Of a stretch of DNA of 50,813 nt, positions 15,911 through 23,658 are shown piece by piece. Both the position numbers and the translations under genes were made by a program. The DNA is from Bacteroidia bacterium (GTDB lineage Bacteria > Bacteroidota > Bacteroidia > Bacteroidales > GWA2-32-17), in contig JACREQ010000055.1 in the NCBI GenBank assembly GCA_016218155.1, positions 1 through 50,813 on the forward strand. The letters run 5' to 3'. The notes under the pieces were generated by a model. That model was not told where the DNA came from, ran no database searches, and saw only the letters and a program-made list of their open reading frames with translations. Within the stretch, counting starts at the first letter, position 1; each line of letters opens with the position of its first letter.

Positions 15911-17299
15911 ATGAATTTCGATTTAATAGTTTTAGGATCTGGACCTGGTGGCTACGTAGCAGCAATCAGAGCATCACAATTAGGATTAAAAACAGCAGTT
16001 ATTGAACGCTCAGAACTGGGCGGAATTTGCCTTAATTGGGGATGTATTCCTACAAAATCATTATTAAAAAGTGCTCAGGTTTTAGAGTATGCAAAACATT
16101 CAGCAGATTATGGAATAATTGTAAATGATGCCAGACCTGATTTTGAAAAAGTAATTGCTCGTAGTCGTGCTGTTGCCGAAGGAATGAGTAAAGGTGTTCA
16201 GTTTTTATTAAAGAAAAATAAAATTGAAGTAATTGCAGGTACAGGTAAATTAATCGGGAATAAAGAAGTTCAGGTTACTGCAGCCGATGGAAATGTTCAA
16301 ACATTTTCTGCAACAAATATTATTATTGCTACAGGAGCTCGTTCGCGTGAATTGCCAAGCTTAAAACAGGACGGAGTTAAAATAATAGGATATCGTCAGG
16401 CACTAACTTTACCAACATTGCCAAAATCAATGGTAGTTGTGGGTTCCGGAGCAATAGGCAGCGAAATTGCATATTTTTATAATGCAATGGGAACAAAAGT
16501 TACAATAGTTGAATTTATGCCAAATATTGTTCCTTTGGAAGATGAGGAAGTCAGCAAACAACTTGCACGATCATTTAAAAAAGTGGGAATTGAGATTTTA
16601 CTTGAGGCTAATGTTACAGGAGTAGATTTCGAAAATGATATTTGTAAAGTTAATATCGAAACTAAAAAAGGAAATCAGACAATTGAAGCAGAAATAGTTT
16701 TATCGGCAGTTGGAATTACTCCAAATTTAGAAAATATCGGAATCGAGGAATTAGGAATTGAATTGGAAAAAGGAAAAATAAAAGTAGATGATTTTTATAG
16801 AACAAATATTCCTGGTGTTTTTGCAATTGGAGATATAGTTCATGGACAGGCATTAGCCCATGTGGCTTCTGCAGAAGGAATTATTTGTGTTGAGAAAATA
16901 GCCGGTCAAAATCCTCATCCACTTAATTATAATAATATTCCAGGATGTGTTTATACAACTCCTGAAGTAGCATCAGTTGGAATGACTGAAAAACAAGCAA
17001 TAGAAAAAGGTCATGAAATAAAAGTTGGAAAATTTCCATTTTCAGCATCAGGTAAAGCAAGTTCAGCAGGAAATAAAGATGGCTTTATAAAACTTATTTT
17101 TGATGCAAAATATGGTGAACTTTTAGGAGCTCACATGATTGGACTTAATGTTACAGAAATGATTGCTGAATTAGTTGTTGCAAGAAATTTAGAAACAACG
17201 GGTCATGAATTAATTAAATCTGTGCATCCGCATCCAACAATGAGTGAGGCAATAATGGAAGCTGCTGCTGCTGCATACGGCGAAGTTATACACCTATAA
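15911..17299 (+). CDS. lpdA: Dihydrolipoyl dehydrogenase (E3)
   Basis: The 462-residue flavoprotein starts with the FAD dinucleotide motif VLGSGPGGYVAA (about 7-18), then the redox-active disulfide GGICLNWGCIPTKS with Cys40 and Cys45, a second GxGxxG (VVGSGAIGSEIA) for NAD, the FAD-binding FAIGDIV, and the C-terminal HPHPTMSE with the catalytic His441-Glu446 pair. It reoxidises dihydrolipoamide in pyruvate, 2-oxoglutarate or branched-chain dehydrogenase complexes or the glycine cleavage system, none of which is in the window. It stands alone behind a long inverted repeat, followed by REP-like hairpins. Confidence 0.96.
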   Translation: MNFDLIVLGSGPGGYVAAIRASQLGLKTAVIERSELGGICLNWGCIPTKSLLKSAQVLEYAKHSADYGIIVNDARPDFEKVIARSRAVAEGMSKGVQFLLKKNKIEVIAGTGKLIGNKEVQVTAADGNVQTFSATNIIIATGARSRELPSLKQDGVKIIGYRQALTLPTLPKSMVVVGSGAIGSEIAYFYNAMGTKVTIVEFMPNIVPLEDEEVSKQLARSFKKVGIEILLEANVTGVDFENDICKVNIETKKGNQTIEAEIVLSAVGITPNLENIGIEELGIELEKGKIKVDDFYRTNIPGVFAIGDIVHGQALAHVASAEGIICVEKIAGQNPHPLNYNNIPGCVYTTPEVASVGMTEKQAIEKGHEIKVGKFPFSASGKASSAGNKDGFIKLIFDAKYGELLGAHMIGLNVTEMIAELVVARNLETTGHELIKSVHPHPTMSEAIMEAAAAAYGEVIHL

Positions 17300-17358
17300 A
17301 ACTTTAATACTTTTTTTGTGTACTAAAAGAATCTTGCTCCAAATTATTTTGCAGTGTT

Positions 17359-17415
17359 GTTACTCTGAGGTACTCAAAGAGTGACAATGTCATACTTCGA
17401 GTGCCTCAGTATGAC
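17359..17415. repeat. REP-like hairpin pair downstream of lpdA
   Basis: Two hairpins in opposite orientation: GTTACTCT...AGAGTGAC (17359-17385, one mismatch) and GTCATACT...AGTATGAC (17389-17415, perfect 8-bp stem). The reverse complement of the second matches the first at the core CTGAGGNACTC-AAG. The core recurs at 36579-36605. This is the arrangement of a REP doublet (REPIN-like), here in the convergent lpdA/lipoprotein gap, where it may also act in termination. Confidence 0.65.
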
Positions 17416-17436
17416 TTTGGGATTTTAGAAATCAAA

Positions 17437-17841
17437 TTACATCTTAGTGTAAGTAGCGGTTACATTCTCTGGTCCATTACCTTCATCTACAGTATATGTC
17501 CATGATATGGAATTATTATTAGAAGCAATGGTTCCGGTTCCATTAAAAATAGTCCCTTGTTGAACAGCATTCGAAATAGTAAGTGATTGTCCACTTTGGC
17601 TTGCGGGTACAGTTTTACCTAAACCTAAACCAAAAAAATTATCAATAATTATTTTATTTGATGATGTTGTATCTTTTGAAATATCTACGTAATAATTTTG
17701 TGCTCCGTAAGTGGCACTGTTCTCGACACATTTCCAGGTTCCTTCAATACTAGATGGATTATTGGTGGGATCCTCGTCTTTCTGGCATGAACTTAAATAT
17801 GCAGTTGTTAAAACTAGTAAAGCAAATATTATCTTTTTCAT
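17437..17841 (-). CDS. Small lipoprotein, lipocalin-like
   Basis: The product is 134 residues from the Met at 17841 (MKKIIFALLV), with a lipobox YLSSC (Cys19) and an acidic QKDEDP stretch after it, a pattern that in Bacteroidota directs lipoproteins to the cell surface. The rest (SSIEGTWKCVENSATYG and alternating strands to ENVTATYTKM) resembles the lipocalin-like domain of this phylum, often found in surface lipoproteins. No ligand can be told. The open frame has two in-frame starts (17850 and 17841); the second gives the standard K-K-I signal start. The promoter at 17877-17907 is its own. Confidence 0.75.
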   Translation of the reverse strand: MKKIIFALLVLTTAYLSSCQKDEDPTNNPSSIEGTWKCVENSATYGAQNYYVDISKDTTSSNKIIIDNFFGLGLGKTVPASQSGQSLTISNAVQQGTIFNGTGTIASNNNSISWTYTVDEGNGPENVTATYTKM

Positions 17842-17876
17842 AAAAATCATTTATTAAACAAACCTACATGAATTTT

Positions 17877-17907
17877 CAAAAATACACAAATTTGGTTTGA
17901 GAGTCAA
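17877..17907 (-). promoter_or_regulatory. Promoter for the lipocalin-like lipoprotein
   Basis: On the minus strand TTG (17907-17905) and TATTTTTG (17884-17877) are 20 bases apart, matching -33/-7. The start codon follows 35 bases downstream. Confidence 0.55.
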
Positions 17908-17977
17908 GCAAAAACCAAACCATTGATTAAATCAAAATAAATTGCTATTAAAATATTAAGTTTTTCAATATTTGTTA

Positions 17978-18002
17978 TTAATCTCTGATATACAGAGATT
18001 AA
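17978..18002. promoter_or_regulatory. Perfect 10-bp inverted repeat upstream of the nuo operon
   Basis: TTAATCTCTG (17978-17987) and CAGAGATTAA (17993-18002) flank ATATA. It lies about 65 bases upstream of the -7 element of nuoA, in the divergent gap with the lipoprotein. A smaller dyad (ATTCTA-GAT-TAGAAT) is at 18015-18029. Either could be an operator; a bare hairpin is the alternative. Confidence 0.45.
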
Positions 18003-18066
18003 ATAATATTTTTAATTCTAGATTAGAATAATTCCAAATAACTTTATTTTTCTGTATTAAAATGAT

Positions 18067-18074
18067 TATTTTTG
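18067..18074 (+). promoter_or_regulatory. -7 promoter element of the nuo operon
   Basis: TATTTTTG matches TAnnTTTG. It overlaps the first possible nuoA codons (18062) and lies 17 bases before the ATG at 18092, which is therefore taken as the start. Confidence 0.55.
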
Positions 18075-18091
18075 CACACATAAAATTAATC

Positions 18092-18472
18092 ATGAGTCTG
18101 GCAAACATATATACTCCGATTGATTATTTACCTATAATGATTCAATCATTTGTAGTGTTAGGTTTTGTTGTAACTACAATGATTGTAACTCATATGCTTG
18201 GTCCGAAAAGAAAAACCAAGCAAAAACTCGAAAACTTTGAATGCGGAATAGAGGGAATGGGGAATGCAAGAAGTCCGTTTTCGGTTAAATATTTTGTAAT
18301 TGCCATACTTTTTGTTTTATTTGATGTTGAAGTCATATTTTTATACCCGTGGGCAGTAAATTTTAAAGAGTTGGGAATTCAGGGATTTATTGGAATCGTT
18401 TCTTTTTCTGCTTTATTGCTTTCAGGTTTTGGATATTTAATGCTAAAAGGAGCATTTGATTGGGAAAAATAA
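18092..18472 (+). CDS. nuoA: NADH-quinone oxidoreductase subunit A
   Basis: From the ATG at 18092 (MSLANIYTPI) the protein is 126 residues with three transmembrane helices. It carries the family signature ENFECGIEGMGNARSPFSVKY on the loop after helix 1 and FVLFDVEVIFLYPWA in helix 2. It lies at the junction of the membrane and hydrophilic arms of complex I. The longer frame from 18062 begins inside the -7 element and is rejected. It opens the 14-gene nuo operon, and its stop is followed by nuoB one base later. Confidence 0.96.
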   Translation: MSLANIYTPIDYLPIMIQSFVVLGFVVTTMIVTHMLGPKRKTKQKLENFECGIEGMGNARSPFSVKYFVIAILFVLFDVEVIFLYPWAVNFKELGIQGFIGIVSFSALLLSGFGYLMLKGAFDWEK

Positions 18473-18473
18473 A

Positions 18474-19010
18474 ATGGTAAACTACGCTGAAGCACCGGAT
18501 GGAGTTAGTGGACATGGTTATTTTGCAACCACGTTACAGAAAGCTGTTGGTTTAGCTAGAAAGAATTCGATATGGCCTTTACCATTTGCCACTTCATGCT
18601 GTGGAATTGAGTTTATGGCAACTATGGGTGCTCATTATGATTTAGCAAGATTTGGTTCAGAGCGTTTAAGTTTTTCGCCACGTCAGAGCGATTTATTAAT
18701 GGTAATGGGAACAGTTGCAAAAAAAATGGGACCGGTTCTTAAAGAAGTATATATTCAAATGGCTGAACCACGTTGGGTAATTGCAGTTGGTGCATGTGCT
18801 TCAAGTGGAGGAATTTTCGATACTTATAGCGTAATGCAGGGAATTGATAGAGTTATTCCTGTTGATGTATATGTGCCTGGTTGTCCGCCCAGACCTGAAC
18901 AAATTATAGATGGTATAATGAAAATTCAGGATTTAATTGGTAGTGAAAGTTTGAGGCGTCGACAAAGCGAAGAATACAAAAGACTTTTAAATTCTTATGG
19001 TATAGATTAA
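18474..19010 (+). CDS. nuoB: NADH-quinone oxidoreductase subunit B
   Basis: The 178-residue PSST subunit ligates cluster N2, the last Fe-S centre before quinone. The ligands are visible as FATSCCGIEF (two adjacent Cys), VGACASSGG and VPGCPPRPE. The ATG at 18474 follows the nuoA stop by one base; the frame upstream to 18456 lies inside nuoA and is not used. Length and motifs are standard. The last ~20 residues are charged (RRRQSEEYKRLL), as often seen in this phylum. Confidence 0.97.
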   Translation: MVNYAEAPDGVSGHGYFATTLQKAVGLARKNSIWPLPFATSCCGIEFMATMGAHYDLARFGSERLSFSPRQSDLLMVMGTVAKKMGPVLKEVYIQMAEPRWVIAVGACASSGGIFDTYSVMQGIDRVIPVDVYVPGCPPRPEQIIDGIMKIQDLIGSESLRRRQSEEYKRLLNSYGID

Positions 19011-19015
19011 AAATT

Positions 19016-19528
19016 ATGTTTGTTGTTAATAACAATATAGTAGAAATTCTTAAAAACAAATTGCAGGAGCATTTTGGCTCAGATGTTTCATCATTTGAGA
19101 TAATTAAGGATATTCCTACTTTTACTATTACTAAAAACAGAATTGTTGAGCTTTTACGCTTTTTACATAAAGATAAAGAATTGCAATTCCAGTTTTTAAC
19201 AACTCTATGTGGAATGCATTTTCCGGATTCAGATCAGCAATTTGGAGTTGTATACCACTTACATAGTTTTAAAAATAATTTACGAATCAGAATAAAATCA
19301 TTTACCTCTGGTAATAACCCTGAATTTCCTTCAGCTACAGGAATTTTTAAAGCTGCAAACTGGATGGAAAGAGAAGCTTATGATTTTTTTGGGATAAAAT
19401 TTTCCTGTCACCCAAATTTGAAACGTATTTTAAATATGGAGGATATTGATTTTTTCCCGATGAGAAAAGATTATCCTTTGGAAGATCAGACAAGAGAAGA
19501 TAAAAACGATAAAATGTTTGGAAGATAA
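19016..19528 (+). CDS. nuoC: NADH-quinone oxidoreductase subunit C
   Basis: The 170-residue 30-kDa-type subunit carries the signature FKAANWMEREAYDFFGI and the end FFPMRKDYPLED, both diagnostic for the family. It scaffolds NuoD and NuoB in the quinone module of the peripheral arm. It is a separate gene and not fused to nuoD as in enterobacteria. It begins 5 bases after nuoB and ends 3 bases before nuoD. Confidence 0.96.
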   Translation: MFVVNNNIVEILKNKLQEHFGSDVSSFEIIKDIPTFTITKNRIVELLRFLHKDKELQFQFLTTLCGMHFPDSDQQFGVVYHLHSFKNNLRIRIKSFTSGNNPEFPSATGIFKAANWMEREAYDFFGIKFSCHPNLKRILNMEDIDFFPMRKDYPLEDQTREDKNDKMFGR

Positions 19529-19531
19529 TTA

Positions 19532-20773
19532 ATGGAAAATCTGGAAGAAGATATTAGTAAATATATTGATCCCGCAGATATTGCGCACGAGGAGCATAAA
19601 GAGTTTATTACTCTTAATCTTGGTCCAACGCATCCTGCCACTCATGGGGTTTTCCAGAATATTCTTACAATGGATGGTGAATTTATTGACCATACAGAAC
19701 AAACTATAGGATATATTCATCGTGCATTCGAAAAAATTGCAGAACATCGTCCATTTTATCAGATAACACCATTGCTCGATCGCATGAATTATTGCTCGTC
19801 GCCCATAAATAATATGGGTTGGCATATGACAGTTGAAAAACTTTTAGATATTCAATTACCCAAACGAGTAGAATATCTTCGGATTATTGTTATGGAACTT
19901 GCAAGAATCTCAGATCACCTGATTTGTAATTCGGTTATAGGAGTTGATAGTGGAGCTTTAACCGGTTTTGTTTACCTTTTTGAAAAACGCGAAGAGATTT
20001 ACGAAATATACGAAGAGATTTGTGGTACTCGCCTTACAACAAATATGGGTCGTGTTGGTGGTTTCGAAAGAAACTTCAGTGATCTGGCCTGGGTAAAAAT
20101 TAAAAAGTTTTTAAAAGAATTTCCAGTTGTTTTAAAAGAATTTGAAAGTCTGTTGTTACGAAATAGAATTTTCATGAACAGAACTATTGGTGTTGGTCCA
20201 ATTGAAGCAAATAAAGCTTTGAATTATGGCTTTGCCGGACCAAACCTTAGAGCTGCAGGTGTTGATTATGATGTTAGAGTAATGAACCCATACAGTTCAT
20301 ACGAAGATTTTGATTTTGATATTCCTGTTGGAACACAAGGCGATACATACGATCGGTTTACAGTTCGTGGTGAAGAGATGTGGCAGAGTCTTAGAATTAT
20401 TCAACAGGCAATAGAAAAAATTGAGAAAATGGATGATAAGACAATATTTCAGGCGGATTATCCAAGCGTAGTTTTACCTAAAAAGGAGAAAGTCTATAAC
20501 AATATGGAAGCATTAATTTACCATTTTAAAATTGTGATGGGTGAAATTGATGCTCCAAAAGGAGAAATTTATCATTGTGTTGAAGGTGGTAATGGTGAAC
20601 TTGGATATTATCTTGTAAGTGATGGCGGAAGAACACCATATCGTTTGCATTTCAGAAGACCTTGTTTTATTTACTATCAGGCATTTCCTGAAATGATTAA
20701 AGGAAGTATGTTATCGGATGCAATATTAACAATGAGCAGTATGAATGTTATTGCAGGAGAGTTAGATGCATGA
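19532..20773 (+). CDS. nuoD: NADH-quinone oxidoreductase subunit D
   Basis: The 413-residue 49-kDa subunit is related to NiFe-hydrogenase large subunits without the metal Cys. It has LNLGPTHPATHGVFQ, IGYIHRAFEKIAEHRPFYQ, the quinone-site region LLDRMNYCSSP and MARVGG-type motif MGRVGGFERNF, and ends MSSMNVIAGELDA. It lines the quinone chamber next to NuoB. A REP-like hairpin pair separates it from nuoE, making the longest gap (98 bases) inside the operon. Confidence 0.97.
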   Translation: MENLEEDISKYIDPADIAHEEHKEFITLNLGPTHPATHGVFQNILTMDGEFIDHTEQTIGYIHRAFEKIAEHRPFYQITPLLDRMNYCSSPINNMGWHMTVEKLLDIQLPKRVEYLRIIVMELARISDHLICNSVIGVDSGALTGFVYLFEKREEIYEIYEEICGTRLTTNMGRVGGFERNFSDLAWVKIKKFLKEFPVVLKEFESLLLRNRIFMNRTIGVGPIEANKALNYGFAGPNLRAAGVDYDVRVMNPYSSYEDFDFDIPVGTQGDTYDRFTVRGEEMWQSLRIIQQAIEKIEKMDDKTIFQADYPSVVLPKKEKVYNNMEALIYHFKIVMGEIDAPKGEIYHCVEGGNGELGYYLVSDGGRTPYRLHFRRPCFIYYQAFPEMIKGSMLSDAILTMSSMNVIAGELDA

Positions 20774-20793
20774 TGAAAGTAATTAATTAAAGT

Positions 20794-20843
20794 CACCTTG
20801 AGCGTAGTCGAAAGGTGAACACACTTCGACTACGCTCAGTGTG
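20794..20843. repeat. REP-like hairpin pair inside the nuo operon
   Basis: CACCTTGAGCG...AAAGGTG (20794-20817) and CACACTTCGAC...CAGTGTG (20820-20843) are two hairpins in opposite orientation. They also pair with each other by 14-base arms (TGAGCGTAGTCGAA with its complement). The core TGAGCGTAGTCGAA resembles the phylum-wide intergenic REP-like elements. Placed between nuoD and nuoE, it may affect processing or stability of the operon mRNA. Confidence 0.75.
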
Positions 20844-20871
20844 CCAAAAAAAGTGAAATGTTGAAATAAGA

Positions 20872-21405
20872 ATGAACGTTGAACAAAAAATAATATTCTC
20901 AGAACAAACCCTTGCAATTGTAAGCAAGATTGTTTCTCATTACCCTGAAGGAAAACAAAAGTCAGCGTTGTTGCCTGTATTACACATTGCACAAGCAGAA
21001 TTTGGTGGATGGCTCTCAGTTCCTGTAATGGACTATGTTGCTTCAATTTTAAATATTCTTCCTATTGAAGTATATGAAGTAGCAACATTTTATTCAATGT
21101 ATAATACAAAACCAGTTGGTAATTGTGTTATTGAGATTTGCAGAACAGGACCATGTTGGCTTTGTGGTGCCGAAGAAATTATTTCACATTTAGAAAGCAA
21201 ACTTAAAATAAAAGCAGGCGAAACAACTGCTGATGGCAAGTTTACAATAAAACTTGTAGAATGTTTAGCCGATTGTGGAAATGCACCGGTAATTCAGGTG
21301 GGTTGGGATTATCATGGAAACATGACAAAAGAAAAAGCAGATGAATTAATAATAGATTTTGATAAAAATAATAAAGTAAGTCATAAAAACCCTTACGAAA
21401 TATAA
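20872..21405 (+). CDS. nuoE: NADH-quinone oxidoreductase subunit E
   Basis: The 177-residue 24-kDa thioredoxin-like 2Fe-2S subunit binds cluster N1a through CRTGPCWLCGAE and CLADCGNAP, which contain the four ligand Cys plus an extra one. It works with NuoF in the NADH-oxidising module. The N-terminal part is the helical NuoE domain (YPEGKQKSALLPVLHIAQ). It follows the REP-like pair and lies 11 bases before nuoF. Confidence 0.96.
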   Translation: MNVEQKIIFSEQTLAIVSKIVSHYPEGKQKSALLPVLHIAQAEFGGWLSVPVMDYVASILNILPIEVYEVATFYSMYNTKPVGNCVIEICRTGPCWLCGAEEIISHLESKLKIKAGETTADGKFTIKLVECLADCGNAPVIQVGWDYHGNMTKEKADELIIDFDKNNKVSHKNPYEI

Positions 21406-21416
21406 CAAATTGTAAA

Positions 21417-22727
21417 TTGGAAAAGAAAATTCTTTTGGCGAATATAGAAACTCCTGATTTCGGAAAGTTTGAAACTTTCAGGAAACAGGGTGGTTATGCG
21501 GCGGTTGAAAAAGCGCTCAAAACCATGTCGCCAGAGAATGTAGTAGATGAGGTTAAAAAATCAGGATTACGTGGTCGTGGTGGTGCGGGATTCCCTACAG
21601 GATTGAAATGGAGTTTTATTGATAAAAGCACAAACAATCCACGTTATTTGTTATGCAATGCTGACGAGGGTGAGCCGGGAACATTTAAAGATCATTATTT
21701 GATTCTTAAAAACCCACACTTACTTATTGAAGGAATGATACTTTCGAGTTTTGCTTTAGGTGCAAATACTGCTTATATTTTCCTTAGAGGTGAATGGTTT
21801 TACCTGATGAAAATTCTTGATCAGGCTATAGAAGAAGCATATGCAAAAGGGTATTTAGGTAAAAATATTTTAGGAACAGATTTTTCTCTTGATTTATATT
21901 GCCACCCTGGTGGTGGAGCTTATATTTGCGGCGAAGAAACCGCATTGATTGAAGCTCTGGAAGGCAAACGTGGAAATCCACGCATGAAACCACCATTCCC
22001 TGCAATTAAAGGTTTATACCAAAATCCAACCTGTGTTAACAACGTGGAAACAATTGCTGCTGTTCCATGGATAATAAATAATGGAGGTTGTGAATATGCA
22101 AATGTGGGTATTGGAAAAAGCACTGGAACAAAATTGATTTCAGCATGTGGACATATAAATAAACCTGGAGTTTATGAAATTGAAATGGGTTTACCTGTTG
22201 AAGAATTTATTTATTCTGAAAAATATTTAGGTGGAATTAAAAACGGGAAAAAGTTAAAAGCTGTAATTGCGGGAGGAAGTTCGGTTCCTATTCTTCCAAC
22301 TGAACTAATTTTAAAAACTGCTAAAGGTGAGCCTCGCTTACTTTCTTATGAATCACTTGCAGATGGAGGTTTTGAAACAGGAACAATGATGGGTTCGGGT
22401 GGATTTATTGTTATGGATGAAACAACGTGCATGGTTAAAAGCCTTTTAAATTATTCAAGATTTTATCATCACGAATCGTGTGGACAATGCAGTCCATGCC
22501 GTGAAGGAACAGGATGGATGGAGAAAATATTGCACAGAATTGAGCATGGACAAGGAAATATGCATGATATTGATTTGTTGGTTGATATTGCAAAACATGT
22601 TGAAGGTAATACAATTTGTCCTTTGGGTGAAGCTGCAGCATGGCCGGTAAGATCAAGTATTTTGCATTTTCGTAAAGAATTTGAAGCACATGTAATAAAT
22701 AAAAAATGTACTTTTAACAATGGTTAA
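21417..22727 (+). CDS. nuoF: NADH-quinone oxidoreductase subunit F
   Basis: The 436-residue 51-kDa subunit holds FMN, NADH and cluster N3. It shows GLRGRGGAGFPTGLKW (NADH/FMN site), CNADEGEPGTFKD, GGAYICGEETALIEALEGK and the N3 ligands CGQCSPCREGTGW with the distant CPLGEAAA. The start is a TTG (21417, LEKKILLAN) because the first in-frame ATG lies about 38 codons in, inside conserved sequence. It overlaps nuoG by 8 bases. Confidence 0.96.
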   Translation: MEKKILLANIETPDFGKFETFRKQGGYAAVEKALKTMSPENVVDEVKKSGLRGRGGAGFPTGLKWSFIDKSTNNPRYLLCNADEGEPGTFKDHYLILKNPHLLIEGMILSSFALGANTAYIFLRGEWFYLMKILDQAIEEAYAKGYLGKNILGTDFSLDLYCHPGGGAYICGEETALIEALEGKRGNPRMKPPFPAIKGLYQNPTCVNNVETIAAVPWIINNGGCEYANVGIGKSTGTKLISACGHINKPGVYEIEMGLPVEEFIYSEKYLGGIKNGKKLKAVIAGGSSVPILPTELILKTAKGEPRLLSYESLADGGFETGTMMGSGGFIVMDETTCMVKSLLNYSRFYHHESCGQCSPCREGTGWMEKILHRIEHGQGNMHDIDLLVDIAKHVEGNTICPLGEAAAWPVRSSILHFRKEFEAHVINKKCTFNNG

Positions 22728-23658
22728 AGTAACTATAGATAATATTGAAGTTGAAGTTGAACCCGGCACCACTATTTTGAATGCCGCACGTAAGATTGGA
22801 GGAAAAATTGTTCCACCAGCAATGTGCTATTATTCAAAATTAAAAGGAACTGGTGGAAAATGCAGAACCTGTCTTGTTAAAGTAACAAAGGGCTCAGAAA
22901 AAGACCCTCGCCCAATGCCGAAATTAGTACCTTCATGTTCAACTGCAGTGATGGATGGAATGGTAGTTCAAAATATTACCTCACCTGAAGTGCTTGAAGC
23001 AAGAAAAGCCATTGTTGAATTTTTACTAATAAACCATCCGTTGGATTGTCCAGTATGCGATCAGGCTGGTGAGTGCGATTTGCAGAATCTTTCTTATGAG
23101 CATGGATTATCTGAAACCAGATACGAAGAAGAAAGAAGAACATTTGAAAAAATAGATATTGGCGATAAGATTCAATTACACATGACTCGCTGTATTCTTT
23201 GTTATCGTTGTGTGTTTGTTGCTGATCAGTTAACTGAGAAAAGGGTTCATGGCATTATGAACCGTGGCGATGTTGCAGAAATCAGCACCTATATTAAAAA
23301 TTCTGTTGATAATGAATTTTCCGGTAATATGATTGATGCGTGTCCCGTTGGTGCATTAACAGATAAAACTTTCCGTTTTAAAAGTCGTGTATGGTTTGCT
23401 AAAGCTTGCGATGCTCACAGAAATTGTACACATTGTGGCGGAAAAGTAACAGTATGGATGGCCGGAAATGATATTTTAAGAGTTACTGGAAGAAAAGATA
23501 AATACGGAGAAGTTGAAGAATTTATATGTAACGAATGTAGATTTGAAAAGAAAGATTTAAAAGATTGGGTAATTGAAGGTCCGCGGAAAATAAGCCGTGA
23601 ATCGGTGATTTCACAGAATCATTATATGAATAAAAACAAACCCGAAAAGAAAAAATAA
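22720..23658 (+). CDS. nuoG: NADH-quinone oxidoreductase subunit G, short form
   Basis: The 312-residue protein keeps the electron-transfer front of NuoG: a 2Fe-2S ferredoxin domain (CYYSKLKGTGGKCRTC and PSCST), the His/Cys 4Fe-4S site (HPLDCPVCDQAGECD), and a second 4Fe-4S site (CILCYRC with DACPVGAL). It then has a final CxxC pair (THCGG, ICNECR) and ends. The large molybdopterin-like domain of canonical NuoG (total 680-900 residues) is absent. The stop overlaps the nuoH start by one base, so this is the natural form and not a frameshift; short NuoG is known in Bacteroidota. Confidence 0.95.
   Translation: MVKVTIDNIEVEVEPGTTILNAARKIGGKIVPPAMCYYSKLKGTGGKCRTCLVKVTKGSEKDPRPMPKLVPSCSTAVMDGMVVQNITSPEVLEARKAIVEFLLINHPLDCPVCDQAGECDLQNLSYEHGLSETRYEEERRTFEKIDIGDKIQLHMTRCILCYRCVFVADQLTEKRVHGIMNRGDVAEISTYIKNSVDNEFSGNMIDACPVGALTDKTFRFKSRVWFAKACDAHRNCTHCGGKVTVWMAGNDILRVTGRKDKYGEVEEFICNECRFEKKDLKDWVIEGPRKISRESVISQNHYMNKNKPEKKK

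Noticed and set aside
18062-18091. Upstream start for nuoA
   Set aside because: It overlaps the -7 promoter element; the ATG at 18092 gives the family's usual start.
22720-23658. Frameshifted or truncated nuoG
   Set aside because: The stop overlaps the nuoH start by one base and the short form is known in this phylum.
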